Shown here: one piece after another, positions 41,759 through 51,822 of the stretch
How the letters are laid out: every line of letters begins with the position of its first letter
Numbering within the stretch: position 1 is the stretch's first letter
NCBI GenBank assembly: GCA_036337035.1
Contig: JAYZFC010000010.1
Span: 55,985 to 119,984 of the forward strand
Length of the DNA: 64,000 nt
Direction of reading: 5' to 3'
Source of the DNA: TMED78 sp036337035
Lineage (GTDB): Bacteria > Pseudomonadota > Gammaproteobacteria > Steroidobacterales > Rariloculaceae
Translations under genes and position numbers: made by a program
Notes under the pieces: generated by a model
What the model was told of the DNA's origin: nothing
The model's input: only the letters and a program-made list of their open reading frames with translations
The model's database searches: none

Positions 41759-44302
41759 ATGACTGATCTCAAGAACCAAATATATCAAGTAACACTAGAA
41801 GACGAAATGAAGCAGTCTTACCTAGATTATGCTATGAGCGTGATAGTAGGTAGGGCTTTACCTGACGCAAGAGATGGTCTTAAGCCAGTTCATAGGAGAG
41901 CTTTGTTTGCTATGAGAGAGCTTGGCAATGAATATAATAAGCCCTACAAAAAATCTGCGAGAGTAGTTGGTGATGTTATTGGTAAATATCATCCCCATGG
42001 AGATTCAGCTGCGTATGAAACTATTGTCCGAATGGCCCAGCCTTTTTCAATGAGGTATTTGTTAGTTGATGGCCAAGGAAATTTTGGGTCAGTGGATGGT
42101 GACTCACCGGCTGCAATGAGATATACAGAAATTAGAATGTCCCGCTTTGCTCAGGATATGTTAATTGATATTGAGAAGGATACGGTAGATTTTATATCAA
42201 ATTATGATGATACTGAGCATGAACCAACTGTTCTTCCTACTAGGATTCCCAACCTTCTTGTAAATGGATCTTCTGGCATAGCAGTAGGTATGGCTACAAA
42301 TATTCCGCCACACAATCTTGGTGAGATTATAAGTGCGTGTATATCTTTATTAGACAACCCTGAGTTGACAGTAAGCGAGTTAATAAAAATTATACCAGGT
42401 CCAGATTTTCCTACTGCAGGAATAATTCATGGAAAACAAGGTATTTTAGAAGCATATACAAATGGAAAAGGTCGTATATATATAAGAGCTAGAAATCATA
42501 CAGAGAAATTAGGTAAAACAGATCAAGAGTCAATAATAATTACTGAGCTCCCATATCAAGTTAATAAAGCTAGATTGATCGAGAAAATAGCTGAGCTTGT
42601 TAGAGATAAGAAAGTTGAAGGTATATCAGAATTAAGAGATGAGTCAGATAAAGATGGCATGAGGGTTGTGATTGAGTTAAAAAGAGGCGAGATACCAGAT
42701 ATTATTTTGAATAACTTATATAAACACACTCAATTGCAGAGTGTTTTTGGAATTAACATCGTAGCCTTAGTTAATGGCCAGCCTAAGGTTTTAAAACTCA
42801 AGGATTTATTAGAGTGTTTTCTTCATCATAGAAAAGAGGTTGTAACAAGAAGGACAGCGTTTGATTTATCTAAAGCTAGGGATAGATCTCATATTCTTGA
42901 AGGCCAGATGATTGCTCTAGCAAATATTGATGAAATCATTAGCTTAATTAAATCATCAACATCGCCCAAGGAGGCAAAGATTAAGCTAGTTACTGGTAAA
43001 TGGAAGCCTGGAGAAGTTATAGAAATGCTTAAAGTAGCTGGTCAAGATTTAACTAGGCCAGAAGATTTGAGCAGCAAATATGGGCTAATAGGAAAATTTT
43101 ATATTCTTTCAGATGTGCAAGCTCAGGCAATACTTGATCTTCGTTTGCATAGGCTTACAGCTCTTGAGCAGGATAAGATTCTTTCTGAGTATAAAGAGAT
43201 AGTTGAGAAAATTAAAAATTTTAATGAAATTTTAACTAATTCTTCAAAATTAAATTCTATTATTAGGGGCGAGCTTGAAGAAATAAATAATACTTATGCT
43301 GATAAAAGAAGAACAGAAATTATAGATGACTTTAATGATTTAACAGTAGAAGATTTGATACCAGAAGAAGATCTGGTTGTTACCTTGTCTCATGGTGGGT
43401 ATATAAAGTCTCAGCCAGTTACTGCTTATCATTCACAGAAAAGAGGAGGGAGAGGCCGATCAGCTACTAAGGTTAAAGATGAGGATTTTATTGATCAACT
43501 ATTTGTTGCTAATTCACATGACACACTGCTTTGTTTTTCAAGCAAGGGTAAAGTGTACTGGTTAAAAGTTTATCAAGTTCCACAAGCTGGTTATGGGGCA
43601 AGAGGAAGACCTATTATTAATCTTCTTCCATTAGAGGATGATGAGAGAATAAGTTCTGTATTACCAATTAATGAATTTCATGAAGAAAAGTATGTTTTTT
43701 TTACTACTAGTAAAGGTAAGGTTAAAAAGACATCTTTAAGTTCTTTTTCAAGACCTCGAGCAAATGGCATTATAGCGATAGATCTGTCAGAGGAAGATAA
43801 GTTGATAGGTACAGCAATCACTCATGGAGATCAAGAAATTATGCTTTTTGCTAGCTCAGGAAAAGCAATTCGTTTTTCAGAAGGCGATGTTCGTATTATG
43901 GGTCGAAAAGCTGCTGGTGTAAGGGGTATAAAGCTTGCTAATAAAGATGATGAGGTTATATCTCTTGCTATACCAGATAAGAAATTAATATTGATTGCAA
44001 CTGAAAATGGTTTTGGTAAAAGAACATTAGTTGATAATTTTAAAGTTCAGGGAAGAGGCGGCCAAGGAGTGATAGCTATTCAGACCTCTGATCGTAATGG
44101 AAAAGTTGTTGGAGCTTTACAAATTTCAGAAGATGATGAAATTATGCTTATAAGTTCTAGCGGAACTTTAGTGAGAACTACAACTTCTGAAATATCAATA
44201 ATGGGTAGAAATACTCAAGGCGTAAGATTAATAAGATTAGATGATAGCGACAAGCTAGTTGGGCTAGAGAGAGTAGAGGCAATTCAAGAGAATGATACTT
44301 AG
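41759..44302 (+). CDS. gyrA: DNA gyrase subunit A
   Basis: An 847-residue type II topoisomerase subunit. N-terminal cleavage domain with HPHGDSAAYETIVRMAQPFSMRYLLVDGQGNFGS and the catalytic Tyr in AAMRYTEIR (about residue 123). The quinolone-determining positions read Ser and Glu, the latter a natural variant of Asp. The C-terminal beta-pinwheel carries the GyrA-box QKRGGRGRSA and several repeats such as GKAIRFSEGDVRIMGRKAAGVRGIKL. Full length. serC follows after 24 bases. Confidence 0.98.
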   Translation: MTDLKNQIYQVTLEDEMKQSYLDYAMSVIVGRALPDARDGLKPVHRRALFAMRELGNEYNKPYKKSARVVGDVIGKYHPHGDSAAYETIVRMAQPFSMRYLLVDGQGNFGSVDGDSPAAMRYTEIRMSRFAQDMLIDIEKDTVDFISNYDDTEHEPTVLPTRIPNLLVNGSSGIAVGMATNIPPHNLGEIISACISLLDNPELTVSELIKIIPGPDFPTAGIIHGKQGILEAYTNGKGRIYIRARNHTEKLGKTDQESIIITELPYQVNKARLIEKIAELVRDKKVEGISELRDESDKDGMRVVIELKRGEIPDIILNNLYKHTQLQSVFGINIVALVNGQPKVLKLKDLLECFLHHRKEVVTRRTAFDLSKARDRSHILEGQMIALANIDEIISLIKSSTSPKEAKIKLVTGKWKPGEVIEMLKVAGQDLTRPEDLSSKYGLIGKFYILSDVQAQAILDLRLHRLTALEQDKILSEYKEIVEKIKNFNEILTNSSKLNSIIRGELEEINNTYADKRRTEIIDDFNDLTVEDLIPEEDLVVTLSHGGYIKSQPVTAYHSQKRGGRGRSATKVKDEDFIDQLFVANSHDTLLCFSSKGKVYWLKVYQVPQAGYGARGRPIINLLPLEDDERISSVLPINEFHEEKYVFFTTSKGKVKKTSLSSFSRPRANGIIAIDLSEEDKLIGTAITHGDQEIMLFASSGKAIRFSEGDVRIMGRKAAGVRGIKLANKDDEVISLAIPDKKLILIATENGFGKRTLVDNFKVQGRGGQGVIAIQTSDRNGKVVGALQISEDDEIMLISSSGTLVRTTTSEISIMGRNTQGVRLIRLDDSDKLVGLERVEAIQENDT

Positions 44303-44326
44303 TATTTTGGAGCAATTAGTTAAGTT

Positions 44327-45409
44327 ATGAAAGATGTATATAATTTTGCACCAGGCCCTGCTTTACTTCCTCAAGAAGTAATGGTTAAAGCTAAAGAGGA
44401 ATTTTTAGACTGGAACGAACTTGGTTTGTCAGTAATGGAGGTAAGCCATAGGAGCAAGGATTTTTTAGAACTTGCAGAACTGGCCGAAAAAAATTTACGA
44501 ATATTGCTAGAAATACCTAATAATTATAAAGTTCTTTTTCTTCAGGGAGGAGCAACTCTTCAATTTGCTGCTATACCTCTAAATATTGCAAAGCCAGATT
44601 CTGTAGCCGATTATTTAATAACAGGAAGTTGGGGAAAAAAATCTGCAGATGAAGCTAAATCTTATGTAAATGTCAATATTGTTGCTGATGCAGAAAATAC
44701 TAGTTATACCACTGTTCCTGAATTTGACAACTGGAAGCTATCTGATAACGCATCCTATTTTCACTACACTCCAAATGAGACGATTGCAGGAGTAGAGATT
44801 ACTGAAATACCAAATAATATTAATGCACCAATAGTTGCTGACATGTCTTCTACTATTTTATCTAGGCCAATTGATGTAAATAAGTATGGCTTAATTTATG
44901 CAGGAGCCCAAAAAAATATTGGCCCTTCAGGTTTGACCATAGTAATAGTTAGAGAGGATCTAATATTGAACCCTTCTTCTATTACTCCTAGTGTAATAAA
45001 TTATAAACTGATGTCAGAGACTGGCTCAATGTGGAATACTCCTCCAACATTTTCATGGTATATGGCTGGGCTTGTTTTAGATTGGATTAGCAAGAAGGGT
45101 GGCCTTCACTCTATTGAGAAATCTAATTTACTTAAATCAAGGAAAATTTATAATTTTATTGATTCTTCAGAATTCTACATTAATAAAGTTAATAAGCATT
45201 ATAGATCTAGGACCAATATTCCTTTTACTTTATCTAATCCAGAGTTAGACTCTCTTTTTTTAAGTGAAGCTGCAGAAGAAGGGCTTGTCAATCTTAAAGG
45301 ACACAGATCAGTAGGTGGAATGAGAGCCAGTATATATAATGCTATGCCTGAGGTAGGTGTAGATAAGTTAGTTAGTTTTATGAAACAATTTGAGTCTCAA
45401 TATGAATAG
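44327..45409 (+). CDS. serC: Phosphoserine aminotransferase
   Basis: A 360-residue PLP enzyme for serine and pyridoxal phosphate synthesis. NFAPGPALLPQEVM and EVSHRSKDF at the start; the PLP-binding Lys is in IYAGAQKNIGPSGLTIVIVRED (about residue 196); MWNTPPTFSWYMAGLVLDW and GMRASIYNAMP follow. Overlaps the start of the phosphoglycerate dehydrogenase gene, so the first two steps of serine synthesis are translationally linked. Confidence 0.97.
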   Translation: MKDVYNFAPGPALLPQEVMVKAKEEFLDWNELGLSVMEVSHRSKDFLELAELAEKNLRILLEIPNNYKVLFLQGGATLQFAAIPLNIAKPDSVADYLITGSWGKKSADEAKSYVNVNIVADAENTSYTTVPEFDNWKLSDNASYFHYTPNETIAGVEITEIPNNINAPIVADMSSTILSRPIDVNKYGLIYAGAQKNIGPSGLTIVIVREDLILNPSSITPSVINYKLMSETGSMWNTPPTFSWYMAGLVLDWISKKGGLHSIEKSNLLKSRKIYNFIDSSEFYINKVNKHYRSRTNIPFTLSNPELDSLFLSEAAEEGLVNLKGHRSVGGMRASIYNAMPEVGVDKLVSFMKQFESQYE

Positions 45410-46598
45410 CAATATGAAAGATAGTTATAATATTAAAACTTTTAACAAAATTTCAGAGAAAGGTTTGTCTTTATTCTCAAATAATCGCTATATTTTTGAT
45501 ACTGACTGCATATCTCCAGATATAATTCTTTTGAGATCAGAAAAATTACATGATTATAAATTTTCTAAAAATTTATTAGCTATAGGCCGTGCTGGTGCTG
45601 GAACCAATAATATTCCGGTTGCAATGCTTACTAAATTAGGTATTCCAGTATTTAACTCTCCTGGGGCAAATGCCAATGCTGTAAAAGAATTGGTTTTAGC
45701 TGGTATTTTAATCTCAGCTAGGAATATTATTCAAGCACATAATTATGTTAAAGCGCTTGGTGGCAATGAAGATCAAGTTAATAAATCTGTGGAGTCTTCA
45801 AAAAAAGACTTTGTAGGTTTTGAGCTACCTGGCAAGACTCTCGGTGTTTTAGGTCTAGGAGCAATCGGTGTAGAGGTTGCTAACATGGCTCTTAACCTTG
45901 GAATGAAAGTCATAGGCTTTGACCCAATGATGACCGTTGATAGAGCTTGGCAGCTTTCATCAGGTGTTGGGCAAGCAAAAGATCTCAATGAGTTGTTTTC
46001 TTTATCAGATATTATTTCTTTACATGTGCCTTCAAATGAGCAAACCAAAGGCATGGTTAATAAAGATTTATTATCTAAAATGAAAAGCGATTCTATTGTT
46101 TTAAATTTTTCAAGACAAGAGGTTGTTGATAAAAAATCTATGATTGATTCAATTAACTCTAGCTTAATTTCTAAGTATGTTACTGATTTTCCGTCACCAG
46201 ATTATATATCTAATCAGAATATTATATGCCTACCTCATTTAGGCGCTTCAACTATAGAGGCGGAGGAAAATTGTGCAATTATGGTGTGTAACAATATTAT
46301 AGATTTTATTGAGAATGGGAATATACATTTTTCAGTAAATCTTCCTGAGGCCAAATTATCAAGAAAAAATAACGAGCGAATTGTAATTACTAATGCTAAT
46401 GTTCCAAATATGGTTGGTCAAATATCAACTTGTTTAGCTAAAGGTAGCATTAATATTGCTGATCTTATTAATATTTCTAAAGATGATGTTGCGGTTACTA
46501 TCATTGATATTGATGGAAAATTGAACCAATCATTGATCAAAAATATTTCGTCTATTTCAGGTATACTTTCTGTGCGATTATTGCCTCCTTTAAGTTAA
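45402..46598 (+). CDS. serA: D-3-phosphoglycerate dehydrogenase (short ACT type)
   Basis: A roughly 398-residue NAD-dependent enzyme starting serine synthesis. Candidate starts are TTG 45390, ATG 45402 and ATG 45414; I list 45402, which overlaps serC by 8 bases. IGRAGAGTNNIPVAMLTKLGIPVFNSPGANANAVKEL is followed by the Rossmann motif LGVLGLGAIGVEVAN. Catalytic Arg is in VLNFSRQEV and His in CLPHLGAST. The short YVTDFPSPD segment takes the place of the Glu-containing EP stretch, as in other compact forms. A C-terminal ACT domain (about 325-398) may sense serine. Confidence 0.92.
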   Translation: MNSNMKDSYNIKTFNKISEKGLSLFSNNRYIFDTDCISPDIILLRSEKLHDYKFSKNLLAIGRAGAGTNNIPVAMLTKLGIPVFNSPGANANAVKELVLAGILISARNIIQAHNYVKALGGNEDQVNKSVESSKKDFVGFELPGKTLGVLGLGAIGVEVANMALNLGMKVIGFDPMMTVDRAWQLSSGVGQAKDLNELFSLSDIISLHVPSNEQTKGMVNKDLLSKMKSDSIVLNFSRQEVVDKKSMIDSINSSLISKYVTDFPSPDYISNQNIICLPHLGASTIEAEENCAIMVCNNIIDFIENGNIHFSVNLPEAKLSRKNNERIVITNANVPNMVGQISTCLAKGSINIADLINISKDDVAVTIIDIDGKLNQSLIKNISSISGILSVRLLPPLS

Positions 46599-46623
46599 TA
46601 TTGGTAATAATTTTTAGAATTTC

Positions 46624-47466
46624 ATGGAAACCTTAAAACCTAATTCAGATTTTGGAGTAAGTTACTTAGGACCAGAAGGAACCTATACTCACCTTGCAGC
46701 TACAGAGTTTTTTGGGTCAAAAGTTGGTCTGTTGCCCTGTACTTCAATAAAAGAGGTTTTTAATAATGTTTTTCAGGGAGATGTTAGGTATGGTGTTGTG
46801 CCTATTGAAAATTCTTATGCAGGCAGTGTAAGAATAACCCTACAAATGTTAATGACATCTCCATTATTGATATGTGGTGAGGTTGAGATGCCTATTCATC
46901 ACAACTTGCTTACTAAATCAGATAATTTAAAAAAAATAAAATTAATTTTTTCTCATCCTCAAGCATTAGCCCAGTGTGATGTATGGCTAGAAAATAATTT
47001 CAAAAATATAGAAAGATTTCAAACCTTGAGTAATGCTGAAGCAGCAATAAAAGCATTAAAAGATCCTAGTTCTGCTGCTATAGCATCTAAATTTGCTGCT
47101 AAGATTTATAAATTAAATGTAATGGCTGAAAATATAGAAGATCATGACGAAAATACAACTAGATTTGTTGTTATAGGTAATGAAGATACCAAGCAATCAA
47201 AGGAAGATAAGACTTCTATAATCTTTTCAGCAGCTGACGCTAAAGGAGCAGGAGTTTTATATGATTTATTATACCCTTTGTCTAAAAACAAAATAAGCAT
47301 GACACGTATAGAGTCTCTTCCATCAATGAAAAAAAAATGGGACTATGTTTTTTTTGTTGATATTCAGGGTCATCGTGATGATGAGGCGGTTGCAGAGGCT
47401 GTCTTAGAGATTGAGCGTAAGGCAAATTTTTTTAAAATTTTAGGCTCCTATAAACAGGCCAAATGA
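46624..47466 (+). CDS. pheA: Prephenate dehydratase (no chorismate mutase domain)
   Basis: A 280-residue enzyme converting prephenate to phenylpyruvate. Catalytic domain: YLGPEGTYTHLAATEFFG, GVVPIENSYAGSV, FSHPQALAQCDVWLE, and DENTTRFVVIG with the essential Thr-Arg-Phe. The C-terminal ACT domain contains the regulatory ESLPSM (about residue 237), variant of ESRP. The N-terminal chorismate mutase fused in many gammaproteobacteria is absent, so the mutase must be elsewhere. ATG 46624. Confidence 0.94.
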   Translation: METLKPNSDFGVSYLGPEGTYTHLAATEFFGSKVGLLPCTSIKEVFNNVFQGDVRYGVVPIENSYAGSVRITLQMLMTSPLLICGEVEMPIHHNLLTKSDNLKKIKLIFSHPQALAQCDVWLENNFKNIERFQTLSNAEAAIKALKDPSSAAIASKFAAKIYKLNVMAENIEDHDENTTRFVVIGNEDTKQSKEDKTSIIFSAADAKGAGVLYDLLYPLSKNKISMTRIESLPSMKKKWDYVFFVDIQGHRDDEAVAEAVLEIERKANFFKILGSYKQAK

Positions 47467-47485
47467 TACCTTTGATAATAAGTAG

Positions 47486-48793
47486 ATGATGCTTAAAAAA
47501 GAGAGCTTAGTTTCTAGCCCTGTTTCAGATATTTCTGGAACCGTAGATATTCCAGGAGATAAATCTATTTCTCAAAGGGCGCTTTGTTTAGGCGCAATGG
47601 CAAAAGGCACTACAACTGTGAGTGGATTTTTGCTTGGCCAAGACTGTATATCAACAATGGAGGCTTTATCTAGTTTTGGAGTTAAATTTGAACTAGAGGG
47701 CACTAACTTGAGAATTATTAGCAGAGGATTAAAAAATTTCACTGCTCCTAAAAAAGATCTTGATTTAGGAAATTCAGGAACAGGTATGAGACTTTTAATG
47801 GGGTTATTATCATCTAGTACTTTTTCTACTAGATTATCTGGAGATAATTCATTATCCCGGAGGCCTATGGAGAGAGTAGCTGAGCCGTTAAGACTAATGG
47901 GTGCTAGGATTAAGACAAGTAATGGTTGTGCCCCAGTGGAAATTATTGGCTCATCTCATCTAAAGGGGATAGATTATGATTTACCAGCAGCAAGCGCCCA
48001 GTTAAAGTCAGCTATTTTATTGGCTAGTTTAAATTCTGAAGGTCGAACAGTAATTCGTTCTCCTGGTCCTTCTAGAGATCATACAGAAAGGATGTTTAAA
48101 TCTATAGGTATAGATTTAAATTATGGTATTGAAGTATCTATAGTTGGGCCACAAGAACTTTCTCCTAGTCATCTAAGCGTCCCTAAAGATTTTTCCTCGG
48201 CGGCATTTTTTATTGTTGCGGGTCTTCTTAACTCTAAAGATGGGGTATTAATTCCTGAAGTAAATATGAATTATACTAGAATTGGTTTGCTTAAAATATT
48301 AGAAAATATGGGAGCACGCTTTGAAATATCTAATAAGAGAAAAATTGGAGAAGAAAGTATAGCGGATATATTTGTTAAGAAAACAGATTTAAAAGGATTA
48401 ACTGTTGATCCCTCCCTGATTTCTCTTAGTATTGATGAATTACCAATATTATTCATAGCTGCTGCATGTGCAGAGGGTATAACTCAAATAACTGGTGCTA
48501 AAGAATTACGTTTCAAAGAGTCTGATAGGATATCTGCAATGTCTGAAGGGCTAAAAAATCTTGGCGTAAAGACAATAGAGAAAGATGATGGAATCGTTAT
48601 TTTTGGGGGTAAAATTAAAGAAGGTATTGTAGATAGCCTTGGAGATCATCGCATTGCAATGTCTTTTGTTATTGCAGGTATGAAATCTGAAGGAGATATT
48701 TATATTAATAATACTAAAAATATTGATACCTCATTTCCTGATTTTGTTGATAAAGCTAATAAGCTTGGTTTAAAAGTAATTAAAAGCAAATAA
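47486..48793 (+). CDS. aroA: 3-phosphoshikimate 1-carboxyvinyltransferase (EPSP synthase)
   Basis: A 435-residue shikimate-pathway enzyme. IPGDKSISQRALCLGAMAKGTT near the N-terminus binds substrate; LDLGNSGTGMRLLMGLL and DNSLSRRPMERVAEPLRLMGA are next; the C-terminal AKELRFKESDRISAM and GDHRIAMSFVIAGMKSEG complete the active site. Two ATG codons (47486 and 47489) are possible. hisC and tyrA, often between pheA and aroA in Pseudomonas, are absent here. Confidence 0.97.
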   Translation: MMLKKESLVSSPVSDISGTVDIPGDKSISQRALCLGAMAKGTTTVSGFLLGQDCISTMEALSSFGVKFELEGTNLRIISRGLKNFTAPKKDLDLGNSGTGMRLLMGLLSSSTFSTRLSGDNSLSRRPMERVAEPLRLMGARIKTSNGCAPVEIIGSSHLKGIDYDLPAASAQLKSAILLASLNSEGRTVIRSPGPSRDHTERMFKSIGIDLNYGIEVSIVGPQELSPSHLSVPKDFSSAAFFIVAGLLNSKDGVLIPEVNMNYTRIGLLKILENMGARFEISNKRKIGEESIADIFVKKTDLKGLTVDPSLISLSIDELPILFIAAACAEGITQITGAKELRFKESDRISAMSEGLKNLGVKTIEKDDGIVIFGGKIKEGIVDSLGDHRIAMSFVIAGMKSEGDIYINNTKNIDTSFPDFVDKANKLGLKVIKSK

Positions 48794-48798
48794 ATAAT

Positions 48799-49482
48799 TT
48801 GATTAATAAAGAGAAGAAAATAATTACTATTGACGGCCCTACCTGTTCTGGAAAGGGGACGATTAGCCGCTTACTTGCAAAAAGGCTAGGTTGGAGTTTA
48901 TTAGATAGCGGTGCTCTTTATAGAGCTTTAGCATTTCTAGCAAAAAGCAACAAAATATCGCCTGATGATATTGATAGGCTTAGCTTAAAAGCAAAAGAGT
49001 TGCAGATTAAATTTGTTCTTGATACTGATAATGAGTGTATTTTGCTGGATAATAATGATGTAACTAACGAAATTAGACAGCAGGATTGTGGTATTTTTGC
49101 CTCTAAAATATCACAATATAAGGAAGTTAGAGATGCATTATATTCAATACAAAGGTCTTTTATTTGTTCTCAAGGATTAGTCGCAGATGGGCGCGATATG
49201 GGAACTATTGTTTTTCCTGAGGCTCAAATTAAAATTTTTCTTGAAGCTAATACTGAAGTTAGAGCGGTTAGGAGACATAAGCAGTTGAAAGAAAAGGGTA
49301 TTAATGTTAGCCTCCCCGACCTTTCAAGGGAAATTTCTGAAAGAGATTTCTCAGACATCAATAGAAAGATTTCTCCCTTGAGACCAGCTGAAGGGGCTTA
49401 TTGTTTGGATTCAACAAGATTAAATATTGACCAAACATTAGAAGAAATCATAAGTTTTATTAATAATGAGTTTTACAGATAA
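48799..49482 (+). CDS. cmk: Cytidylate kinase
   Basis: A 227-residue kinase phosphorylating CMP and dCMP. P-loop IDGPTCSGKGTISRLLAKRLGWSLLDSGALYRALA starts at residue 11. DGRDMGTIVFPEAQIKIFLEA and RHKQLKEKG follow, with SPLRPAEGAYCLDSTRLNIDQTLEEI at the end. TTG start at 48799, 5 bases after aroA; no ATG fits before the P-loop and no clear ribosome site is seen, so coupling to aroA is likely. Confidence 0.95.
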   Translation: MINKEKKIITIDGPTCSGKGTISRLLAKRLGWSLLDSGALYRALAFLAKSNKISPDDIDRLSLKAKELQIKFVLDTDNECILLDNNDVTNEIRQQDCGIFASKISQYKEVRDALYSIQRSFICSQGLVADGRDMGTIVFPEAQIKIFLEANTEVRAVRRHKQLKEKGINVSLPDLSREISERDFSDINRKISPLRPAEGAYCLDSTRLNIDQTLEEIISFINNEFYR

Positions 49483-49517
49483 TAAATTAGAGAGTTTTGT
49501 TAATTTGGAATAGATAA

Positions 49518-51203
49518 ATGGCTGAATCATTTGCAGAATTATTAGAAGGAACGATTTGTGATAGACAGATTAAGCAGGGAGAAATTCTTTCAGCTAAAGT
49601 TGTTGATATAAATCCAGATGTTGTAATTGTTAGTGCTGGCTTAAAGTCTGAAGCAGTTATTCCTGCTGAACAATTTTTTAATAGCGAAGGATTAATTGAA
49701 GTTCAAATAGGCGATCAAGTAGATGTAGCACTAGACCTCGTAGAAGATGGTTATGGTGAAACAAAATTATCTAGAGATAAGGCAAAAAAAGCAGAATCAT
49801 GGAAGTCATTAGAAATCTCATATGATGAAGGTAAAATTGTATCTGGTAAGGTTACAAGTAGAGTTAGAGGTGGTTTTACTGTTGATATTGGCTATGTTAG
49901 GGCTTTTCTTCCCGGTTCATTAGTTGATTCAAGACCAATTAAAGATCCTGCAGAACTTGAGGGAAATTCTTATGAATTCAAAGTAATTAAGTTAGATAAA
50001 AAAAAGGATAATGTTGTTGTCTCTAGAAAGGCTGTCGTTGAAGAAGAAAATAGCGCAGAAAGAGATGAGTTAATTAAGAGCATAAAAGAAGGATCTTCAA
50101 TAAAAGGTGTTGTTAAAAACCTTACCGATTATGGCGCTTTTGTAGATTTAGGTGGAATGGATGGGTTATTGCATATTACTGATATGGCCTGGAAGAGAGT
50201 GAAGCACCCTTCCGAAGTAGTGCAAATAGGTGATGAGCTAGAAGTGAAAGTTTTAAGATTTGATAAAGAGTTAAATAGAGTTTCTCTTGGTCTAAAGCAA
50301 TTTGGATCTGACCCTTGGGTTGATGTGGCACGAAGATACCCGTTAAATTCAAGATTTTTTGGTAAAGTTACAAATATAGCTGATTATGGTTGTTTTATAG
50401 AGCTAGAAGAAGGGATTGAAGGCTTAGTGCATGTTTCAGAAATGGATTGGACAAATAAAAATATTAGCCCAAACAAAGTAGTTGAGATTGGCTTAGAAAT
50501 TGAAGTTATGGTGTTAGAAATTGATCAAGAAAGAAGACGTATCTCTTTAGGAATCAAGCAATGTAAGACTAATCCATGGAAAGATTTTGAATCAAGCCAT
50601 AATAAAGGAGATAAGATTTCTGGGAAGATAAGATCTATTACAGATTTTGGAGTTTTTATAGGGCTTGATGGAGGTATAGATGGATTGGTTCATTTGTCTG
50701 ATTTATCTTGGGATGATGGATCTGGCGAAGAAGCAGTTAGAAACTTTAAAAAAGGTGATGAAATTGAAACAGTTATTATTGCTATAGATGCGGAAAGAGA
50801 ACGAATATCACTTGGTATCAAGCAGATAAATGAAGATCCTGTTAAAATTTTCTTGGCCCAAAATCCAAAAGGTAGTATTGTTAAAGGCAAGGTCTCAGAA
50901 GTTTTAAAGGCAGGAGCTAATATTGATCTTGGTAATGAAATATTTGGATACCTAAAAGCATCTGAAATATCTAGAGATCAGACAGATGATGCAAGATCAG
51001 TTTTAAAAGTAGGTGATGAACTTGAGGCTAAAATAATAAATGTTGATAAGAAAAATAGAGATATTTCTCTTTCAGTTAAATCTAAAGAGGAGCATGACGA
51101 AAAACAAGCTGTTAAAAGCTATCAGTCTGCCTCTGAGAAAGAATCAGAAAAAGGCACATCCCTAGGTGATTTGCTTAAAGAAAAACTAGTGCCGGAGGAT
51201 TAA
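49518..51203 (+). CDS. rpsA: 30S ribosomal protein S1
   Basis: A 561-residue mRNA-binding ribosomal protein with six S1 repeats. Repeats 1 and 2 are the ribosome-binding pair; repeats 3-6 are more conserved: SIKGVVKNLTDYGAFVDLGGMDGLLHITDMAWKRVKHPSEV, FFGKVTNIADYGCFIELEEGIEGLVHVSEMDWTNKN, and ISGKIRSITDFGVFIGLDGGIDGLVHLSDLSWD. ATG 49518. Followed at once by ihfB, the usual pair. Confidence 0.98.
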   Translation: MAESFAELLEGTICDRQIKQGEILSAKVVDINPDVVIVSAGLKSEAVIPAEQFFNSEGLIEVQIGDQVDVALDLVEDGYGETKLSRDKAKKAESWKSLEISYDEGKIVSGKVTSRVRGGFTVDIGYVRAFLPGSLVDSRPIKDPAELEGNSYEFKVIKLDKKKDNVVVSRKAVVEEENSAERDELIKSIKEGSSIKGVVKNLTDYGAFVDLGGMDGLLHITDMAWKRVKHPSEVVQIGDELEVKVLRFDKELNRVSLGLKQFGSDPWVDVARRYPLNSRFFGKVTNIADYGCFIELEEGIEGLVHVSEMDWTNKNISPNKVVEIGLEIEVMVLEIDQERRRISLGIKQCKTNPWKDFESSHNKGDKISGKIRSITDFGVFIGLDGGIDGLVHLSDLSWDDGSGEEAVRNFKKGDEIETVIIAIDAERERISLGIKQINEDPVKIFLAQNPKGSIVKGKVSEVLKAGANIDLGNEIFGYLKASEISRDQTDDARSVLKVGDELEAKIINVDKKNRDISLSVKSKEEHDEKQAVKSYQSASEKESEKGTSLGDLLKEKLVPED

Positions 51204-51212
51204 TTTTTTATT

Positions 51213-51515
51213 ATGACAAAATCAGAATTTATTGAATTAATAGCTAGTAAGCAAACACATCTTCCCTTGAAGGATGTTGAATTAGCAGTAAAACATATTT
51301 TGGAAGTAATGAGCGATACGCTTGCTAAAGGAGATAGGATAGAGATTAGAGGATTTGGTAGTTTTGCACTCCACTATCGTCCACCTAGGATGGGAAGAAA
51401 TCCAAAAACTGGTGAACCAGTTTCATTATCTGGAAGATATGTTCCTCATTTTAAACCTGGAAAAGATTTAAGAGACCGAGTTAATATGTCAAAGGATCTT
51501 CCAATACGAAGATAG
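51213..51515 (+). CDS. ihfB: Integration host factor beta subunit
   Basis: A 100-residue DNA-bending protein of the HU/IHF family. MTKSEFIELIASKQTHLPLKDVELAVKHILEVM is the helical body. GDRIEIRGFGSFALHYRPPRMGRNPKTGEPVSLSGRYVPHFKPGKDLRDRVN contains the beta arm with the intercalating Pro. The rpsA-ihfB position supports the beta subunit. GGAGG precedes ATG 51213. Confidence 0.96.
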   Translation: MTKSEFIELIASKQTHLPLKDVELAVKHILEVMSDTLAKGDRIEIRGFGSFALHYRPPRMGRNPKTGEPVSLSGRYVPHFKPGKDLRDRVNMSKDLPIRR

Positions 51516-51525
51516 TTCTTTATTA

Positions 51526-51822
51526 ATGCGTAGAGCAATTCTAATAGTATTATTTTTAGTTGTTTCTTTTTTAGCCTCTATTTTTGCGTATAAAAATCCT
51601 TCTCACTTATCTGTAGATTTAGGTTTTAGAGTTTATAATGATATTTCACTTTCCTTGTTATTAATCTCCTCGTTCATTATAGGGTGGTTAATCGGGATAT
51701 TTTCTTCTTTTGTATTTATGGCAAGATTTTACATGGAGAGAAGGTTATTAAGAAAATCCCTTCGTCTAGCTGAAGAAGAAATTTCTAATTTGAGAAGTTT
51801 GCCATTACAAGATGCCAACTGA
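51526..51822 (+). CDS. lapA: Lipopolysaccharide assembly protein A (LapA, DUF1049)
   Basis: A 98-residue inner-membrane protein with two spans (about 4-20 and 42-65), then a short cytoplasmic coiled coil (RRLLRKSLRLAEEEISNLRS). PSHLSVDLGFRVYNDISLSLLLISSFIIGWLIGIFSSF is the DUF1049 pattern. It works with LapB to adjust LpxC and LPS levels. Overlaps lapB by 11 bases. Confidence 0.88.
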   Translation: MRRAILIVLFLVVSFLASIFAYKNPSHLSVDLGFRVYNDISLSLLLISSFIIGWLIGIFSSFVFMARFYMERRLLRKSLRLAEEEISNLRSLPLQDAN